DNA of 64,000 nt from Marichromatium gracile (GTDB taxonomy: Bacteria; Pseudomonadota; Gammaproteobacteria; Chromatiales; Chromatiaceae), in NCBI RefSeq assembly GCF_004343155.1, contig NZ_SMDC01000005.1, positions 62,001-126,000 on the forward strand, in the 5' to 3' direction. The notes under the pieces are model-generated. The model had not been told where the DNA came from, searched no databases, and saw only the letters and a program-made list of their open reading frames with translations. Shown one piece after another: positions 59,773 through 64,000 of the stretch. How positions within the stretch are numbered: position 1 is the stretch's first letter; every line of letters begins with the position of its first letter. The position numbers and the translations under genes are program-made.

Positions 59773-60696
59773 ATGGCAGCGCGCCGTAGACCGGGACGCA
59801 AGATCACCGGCATCCTGCTGCTCGACAAGCCCTGTGGGCTGAGCTCGAACGACGCGCTGCAGCGCGTCAAGCGGTTCTATCAGGCCAAGAAAGCCGGTCA
59901 CACCGGCAGTCTCGACCCCCTGGCCACCGGGCTGTTGCCCTGCTGCCTGGGCGACTCGACCAAGTTCTCCACCTATCTGCTCGATGCCGACAAGCGCTAT
60001 CGGGTGCGGGTGCGCCTGGGGGTGACCACCACCACCGCCGACGCCGAGGGCGAGGTGCTCGAGACCCGTCCGGTCGAGGGTGTCGACGAGGCGCGGGTGC
60101 GCGAGGTGATCGCCGGTTTCATCGGCACCATCTCGCAGCTGCCGCCGATGTACTCGGCGGTCAAGCACCAGGGGCAGCGACTCTACAAGCTCGCCCGTCA
60201 GGGGGTCGAGGTCGAGCGCACCCCGCGCGAGATCGAGATCTTCGCGCTCGACCTGATCAGCTGTGAGCTGCCCGAGATCGAGCTCGACGTGCACTGCTCC
60301 AAGGGGACCTACGTCCGCACCCTGGCCGAGGACATCGGTCGCGAGCTCGGCTGTGGGGCCCATGTCAGCGCGCTGCGCCGCACCGGGGTCGGGCCTTATC
60401 GCGAGGGCGAGACCGACTTCGTCACCCTCGATCAGGTCGAGGCAATGGCCGGGGCCGAGGAGGGCGCGCTGGCTCAGCTCGACGCCCAGCTGCTCGGGCT
60501 CGACACCGCACTCGGTCACTGGCCGGCGGTGCGACTGTCGGCCGATGCCGCCTTCTATCTGCGCCAGGGTCAGGCGGTGCTGGTGCCGCAGGCGCCGACC
60601 GAGGGGCTGGTACGGCTCTATGATCCCTCCGAGCAGTTCCTCGGCGTCGGCTGCATCCTCGACGACGGCAAGGTCCAGCCGAAGCGATTGATTTGA
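59773..60696 (+). CDS. truB: tRNA pseudouridine(55) synthase TruB
   Basis: 307-residue enzyme making pseudouridine 55 in the T-arm of tRNA. The catalytic Asp48 is in [18 protein letters not shown]. Other TruB blocks are [34 protein letters not shown] and [17 protein letters not shown]-terminal PUA-like part follows. ATG at 59773 directly after rbfA. Confidence 0.96.
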   Translation: MAARRRPGRKITGILLLDKPCGLSSNDALQRVKRFYQAKKAGHTGSLDPLATGLLPCCLGDSTKFSTYLLDADKRYRVRVRLGVTTTTADAEGEVLETRPVEGVDEARVREVIAGFIGTISQLPPMYSAVKHQGQRLYKLARQGVEVERTPREIEIFALDLISCELPEIELDVHCSKGTYVRTLAEDIGRELGCGAHVSALRRTGVGPYREGETDFVTLDQVEAMAGAEEGALAQLDAQLLGLDTALGHWPAVRLSADAAFYLRQGQAVLVPQAPTEGLVRLYDPSEQFLGVGCILDDGKVQPKRLI

Positions 60697-60703
60697 ACGT
60701 TTC

Positions 60704-60735
60704 CAGTCCTCCGCGCCGTTGCGGTGCGGAGGACG
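60704..60735 (+). terminator. GC hairpin between truB and rpsO
   Basis: GTCCTCCGC and its complement GCGGAGGAC flank a short loop just after the truB stop. It lacks a T-run. It is more likely a processing or stability hairpin inside the operon than a complete terminator. The remainder of the leader to 60859 may hold the rpsO promoter and the S15 autoregulatory site, which I could not define. Confidence 0.35.
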
Positions 60736-60859
60736 TCATCGCGGGCGTGCCCCGCGCACACCACGACAGGTCGGATTCCCTGAGGTCATTGTCGGAGGAT
60801 CCATCCGGCGGCGCCGGATCTGTGCCTGTCCATCGTCACCCTCATCCAGGAGACACCCA

Positions 60860-61129
60860 ATGACCATGACCGCAGAAGACAAGAAGAAGATCGTCGAAGA
60901 GTACCGTCGTGGCGAGAGCGACACCGGCTCCCCCGAGGTGCAGGTTGCGCTGCTCACCGCGCGTATCCAGCAGCTCACCGATCACTTCAAGGAACACAAG
61001 CACGACCATCACTCGCGCCGTGGCCTGGTGCGCATGGTCAACTCCCGGCGTAAACTGCTCGACTATCTCAAGCGCAAGGATCTCGATCGCTACCGCGACC
61101 TGATCGCGCGCCTGGGGCTGCGTCGCTGA
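60860..61129 (+). CDS. rpsO: Ribosomal protein S15
   Basis: 89-residue 16S rRNA-binding protein, normal length. [34 protein letters not shown] with [16 protein letters not shown] and [12 protein letters not shown] are the classic S15 helices. ATG at 60860 has AGGAG eight bases upstream. S15 commonly represses its own mRNA. Lies between truB and pnp in the standard gammaproteobacterial order. Confidence 0.97.
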   Translation: MTMTAEDKKKIVEEYRRGESDTGSPEVQVALLTARIQQLTDHFKEHKHDHHSRRGLVRMVNSRRKLLDYLKRKDLDRYRDLIARLGLRR

Positions 61130-61150
61130 CGCGTACTCGAAGGCTCGAGG

Positions 61151-61177
61151 ACCGGACCGCGAACGCGGTTCCGGTCT
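61151..61177 (+). promoter_or_regulatory. Hairpin in the rpsO-pnp leader
   Basis: GACCGGaCCGCG pairs with CGCGGttCCGGTC in the 188-base rpsO-pnp gap. In enteric bacteria a stem in this position marks the rpsO terminator and, further on, the RNase III-processed pnp leader. Here only the stem is visible; no T-run follows. Confidence 0.4.
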
Positions 61178-61317
61178 GGCCGTCGGCGCTGTCTCTGATG
61201 TGACCGGCGTCAGCGTCGACAACCACCCTGCCAACCCCGGCGAGCATCGGCGCCAGGCGGTTAGCAGGGGTCCACGGCCCGAAGCTTCGACGGACCATAC
61301 ACCCCGAGGATTTACCT

Positions 61318-63417
61318 GTGATTCCCACCCCTATCGTTAAACAGTTCCAATTCGGAAATCAGACCGTCAGGCTCGAGACCGGCGAGATCGCGCGCCAGGC
61401 CGATGGCGCCGTCCTGGTGAACATGGAAGACACCGTGGTCCTGGTGACCGTGGTCGTGGACAAGCGCCCCGGTGTCGAGCGCGACTTCTTCCCGCTCACC
61501 GTCGACTACCAGGAGAAGACCTACGCCGCTGGCCGCATCCCCGGTGGCTTCTTCCGTCGCGAGGGTCGCCCGAGCGAGGCCGAGATCCTCACCGCCCGTC
61601 TGATCGACCGCCCGTTGCGGCCGCTGTTTGCCGATGGATTCAAGCGTGAGGTGCAGATCATCGCGACGGTCAAGTCGCTCAACCCGGCGGTCAACCCCGA
61701 GGTGCCGGCGCTGATCGGTGCTTCCGCGGCGGTGGCCCTGGCCGGTCTGCCCTTCAACGGCCCGATCGGTGCTGCCCGGGTCGGCTACAAGGACGGTGAA
61801 TACATCCTCAACCCCCCGGTGGTCGGTCTCGGACCGGACTCCGATCTCGACCTGGTGGTCGCCGGCACCGAGCAGGCGGTGCTGATGGTCGAGTCCGAGG
61901 CCCGTGGTCTCTCCGAGGAGGTGATGCTCGGTGCCGTGCTGTTCGGTCACGAGCAGATGCAGGTCGTCATCGAGGCGATCCGTGAACTTGCCGCCGAGGC
62001 CGGCAAGCCGCCCTTCGAGTGGAGCGCCCCGGAGCGTGACACCGCGCTCGCCGACGCCGTCGCCGAGGCCTGTGGCACGCGCATCGCCGAGGCCTATCGC
62101 ATCCACGACAAGAAGGCGCGTTACACCGCGCTCGACACCATCCGCGCCGAGGCCCTGGCCGCGCTGTGCGAGGGCGAGGACGCGGCCTGGACCGAGCAGC
62201 AGGTGATGGGCGAGATCGAGGGGCTGGAGAAGCGCACCGTGCGTTCGGCGGTGATCGCCGGCGAGCCGCGCATCGACGGCCGCGACAACGCCACCGTGCG
62301 CCCGATCACCATCCGCACCGGCGTGCTGCCGCGCACCCACGGCTCGGCCCTGTTCACCCGTGGCGAGACCCAGGCGATGGTGGTCACCACCCTGGGCACC
62401 GAGCGTGACTCGCAGATCATCGACGCACTCGATGGCGAGCGGCGCGAGCACTTCATGCTCCACTACAACTTCCCGCCCTTCTGCGTCGGTGAGTCGGGTC
62501 GTGTCGGCAGCCCCAAGCGCCGCGAGATCGGTCACGGGCGTCTGGCCAAGCGTGGCGTGCTGGCGGTGATGCCGAGCATCGAGGAGTTCCCCTATTCGGT
62601 GCGCGTGGTCTCCGAGATCACCGAGTCGAACGGCTCGAGCTCGATGGCCAGCGTCTGCGGCACCAGCCTCGCGCTGATGGATGCCGGCGTGCCGATCAAG
62701 TCCCCGGTGGCCGGTGTCGCCATGGGGCTGATCAAGGAAGATGATCAGTTCGCGGTACTCACCGACATCATGGGCGACGAGGACCACCTCGGCGACATGG
62801 ACTTCAAGGTGGCCGGTACCGCCGAGGGCGTCAACGCCCTGCAGATGGACATCAAGATCGAGGGCATCACCAAGGAGATCATGGAGATCGCCCTGGAGCA
62901 GGCCAAGGCCGGGCGTCTGCACATCCTCGAGGAGATGAACAAGGTGCTGTCGACGCCGCGCGAGGAGATGTCCGAGCACGCGCCGCGCATCATCGAGTTC
63001 AAGATCCACCCCGAGAAGATCCGCGACGTCATCGGCAAGGGCGGTTCGGTGATCCGCTCGATCACCGAGGAGACCGGCGCCACCATCGACATCAACGACG
63101 AGGGCGTGGTGAAGATCTTCTCGGTGGCCAAGTCCGCCGGTGAAGAGGCGAAGAAGCGCATCCGTCTGATCACCGCCGATGTCGAGGTCGGCAAGGTCTA
63201 CGAGGGCAAGGTCGCGCGGCTGATGGACTTCGGTGCCTTCGTCACCATCCTGCCCGGTCGCGACGGTCTGGTGCACATCTCGCAGATCTGCGAGGAGCGG
63301 GTGCAGAGCGTCAGCGACAAGCTCTCCGAGGGCGACGTGGTGCGCGTCAAGGTCCTCGAGGTCGACAAGCAGGGCCGTATCCGCCTGAGCATGAAGGCGG
63401 TCGAGCCCGGCGAGTGA
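61318..63417 (+). CDS. pnp: Polyribonucleotide nucleotidyltransferase (PNPase)
   Basis: 699-residue phosphorolytic 3'-to-5' exonuclease of the degradosome. Two RNase PH cores are present (first with [24 protein letters not shown]; second with [22 protein letters not shown] and the catalytic DxxGD-like block [20 protein letters not shown]). They are followed by a KH domain ([18 protein letters not shown]) and an S1 domain ([21 protein letters not shown]). Start is GTG at 61318 with GAGG eight bases upstream. Last gene of the operon; a strong terminator follows. Confidence 0.97.
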   Translation: MIPTPIVKQFQFGNQTVRLETGEIARQADGAVLVNMEDTVVLVTVVVDKRPGVERDFFPLTVDYQEKTYAAGRIPGGFFRREGRPSEAEILTARLIDRPLRPLFADGFKREVQIIATVKSLNPAVNPEVPALIGASAAVALAGLPFNGPIGAARVGYKDGEYILNPPVVGLGPDSDLDLVVAGTEQAVLMVESEARGLSEEVMLGAVLFGHEQMQVVIEAIRELAAEAGKPPFEWSAPERDTALADAVAEACGTRIAEAYRIHDKKARYTALDTIRAEALAALCEGEDAAWTEQQVMGEIEGLEKRTVRSAVIAGEPRIDGRDNATVRPITIRTGVLPRTHGSALFTRGETQAMVVTTLGTERDSQIIDALDGERREHFMLHYNFPPFCVGESGRVGSPKRREIGHGRLAKRGVLAVMPSIEEFPYSVRVVSEITESNGSSSMASVCGTSLALMDAGVPIKSPVAGVAMGLIKEDDQFAVLTDIMGDEDHLGDMDFKVAGTAEGVNALQMDIKIEGITKEIMEIALEQAKAGRLHILEEMNKVLSTPREEMSEHAPRIIEFKIHPEKIRDVIGKGGSVIRSITEETGATIDINDEGVVKIFSVAKSAGEEAKKRIRLITADVEVGKVYEGKVARLMDFGAFVTILPGRDGLVHISQICEERVQSVSDKLSEGDVVRVKVLEVDKQGRIRLSMKAVEPGE

Positions 63418-63451
63418 TCGCGGCCCCTCGGGGCCGGATCGATCGACCGTG

Positions 63452-63480
63452 AAAAGGGGGGCCGCAAGGCCCCCTTTTTT
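63452..63480 (+). terminator. Intrinsic terminator of pnp
   Basis: AAAAGGGGGGCC, a GCAA tetraloop region, and GGCCCCCTTTTTT, 35 bases after the pnp stop. A full GC stem with T-run: a textbook Rho-independent terminator closing the rimP-pnp superoperon. Confidence 0.92.
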
Positions 63481-63518
63481 CGTTGAACAACCCCTGTTGA
63501 CAGGAGCGATTGACAAAG

Positions 63519-64000
63519 ATGGCAACCGAGACCCAACAGCGCTTCGGGCTGATCGTGATCGGTGACGAGGTGCTCAACGGCGCGCGTCGCGACCAGCATC
63601 TGGAGCGTTTCAAGGAGATGATCGGCGGTCGCGGCCACGAGCTGGCCTGGCAGTGGATGCTGCCCGACGACCCCGAGGTGATCACCGCGCACCTGCGCTT
63701 CTCGATGGCGCGCGCCGAGCCGGTGTTCGTCTGTGGCGGCATCGGCGCCACCCCGGACGACCATACCCGCGGCTGTGCGGCCGCTGCCGCCGGGGTCGCG
63801 CTGACCCGCCATCCCGAGGCGGTGGCGCTGCTCGAGGAGAGGTTCGGCGAGGCGGCCTATCCGCACCGGATCCTGATGGCCGAGCTGCCCGAGGGCTGCG
63901 CGCTGATCGACAACCCGGTCAACCGCATCCCCGGTTTCGTGGTGCGTGACCACTGGTTCCTGCCGGGTTTCCCGAAGATGGCCTGGCCGATGGCCGAGCA
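63519..64000 (+). CDS. Molybdopterin-binding / CinA-type domain protein (partial, runs off window)
   Basis: The first 160 codons of a gene cut by the right edge. The frame starts ATG 63519 (MATETQQRFGLIVIGDEVLNG) and contains VFVCGGIGATPDDHTRG, the MoaB/MogA-like motif (GGxGxTPDD) also found at the N-terminus of CinA. FLPGFPKMAWPM near the edge is a CinA-like segment. Whether the protein ends after this domain (about 250 residues) or carries a CinA deamidase domain cannot be seen. AGGAG lies about twelve bases upstream. Confidence 0.8.
   Translation, partial: MATETQQRFGLIVIGDEVLNGARRDQHLERFKEMIGGRGHELAWQWMLPDDPEVITAHLRFSMARAEPVFVCGGIGATPDDHTRGCAAAAAGVALTRHPEAVALLEERFGEAAYPHRILMAELPEGCALIDNPVNRIPGFVVRDHWFLPGFPKMAWPMAE

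Overview
The window is GC-rich (roughly two thirds G+C by eye) and densely coded. It reads as a gammaproteobacterial chromosome segment. The purM-purN overlap, an OxyR with Cys199/Cys208, Hda, YceF-type Maf, and the order rimP-nusA-infB-rbfA-truB-rpsO-pnp all fit that class. A purple sulfur bacterium (Chromatiaceae-like) is my best guess from the gene mix and GC content, but this is inference. The strong codon bias creates very long open frames opposite real genes; I have left those out.

Layout. 1-510 is a low-GC edge without a supportable gene. 511-5900 holds phoR-phoB, a proline symporter, a Nudix ADP-ribose pyrophosphatase and a class I glutamine amidotransferase. 5900-6300 is the first of three copies of a dispersed repeat with heptamer arrays. 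6301-17442 is a complete bacterial V/A-type ATPase locus read leftward (H/G-C-I-K-F-E-A, then B-YkgJ-D). It is split between A and B by a low-GC island (about 8600-10850) made of IS3, IS481-like and IS1-like remnants around a DUF6414-like gene. 17538-20760 has two tandem PAS chemoreceptors. 21077-23878 holds a DUF389 membrane protein with two unknown small partners, then oxyR. 24023-26623 is clpB behind a good sigma-32 promoter.

26934-30943 is a three-gene unit: periplasmic PstS-like protein, porin-like barrel and GGDEF-EAL protein. The second repeat copy follows, filling the space between two convergent stop codons. 31256-38466 has a nucleoside symporter, Hsp33, a phosphoesterase, a thiamine-binding-type protein, two small unknowns and a PAS-GGDEF-EAL-CZB regulator. 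38513-43610 has purN-purM, a CDP-alcohol phosphatidyltransferase, hda-wrbA, acylphosphatase and a CpdA-like phosphodiesterase. 43962-49080 has a rubrerythrin, a lipoprotein with a Kunitz (BPTI) fold pattern, MltD, Maf and FtsH.

49267-53490 has an orphan Opp/Dpp-type permease, the third repeat copy, nagZ-hpt, a hemerythrin and a methylthioinosine phosphorylase. 53650-63417 ends with a proline/alanine-rich membrane protein and the transcription/translation superoperon with its attenuator-like leader. A molybdopterin-binding (CinA-type) gene runs off the right edge.

The most unusual items are the split V/A-ATPase operon and its island, the heptamer-bearing dispersed element, the bacterial Kunitz lipoprotein, and the PstS-like/porin/cyclic-di-GMP unit. 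I could not run any search, so family names rest on motif recognition and remembered family features.
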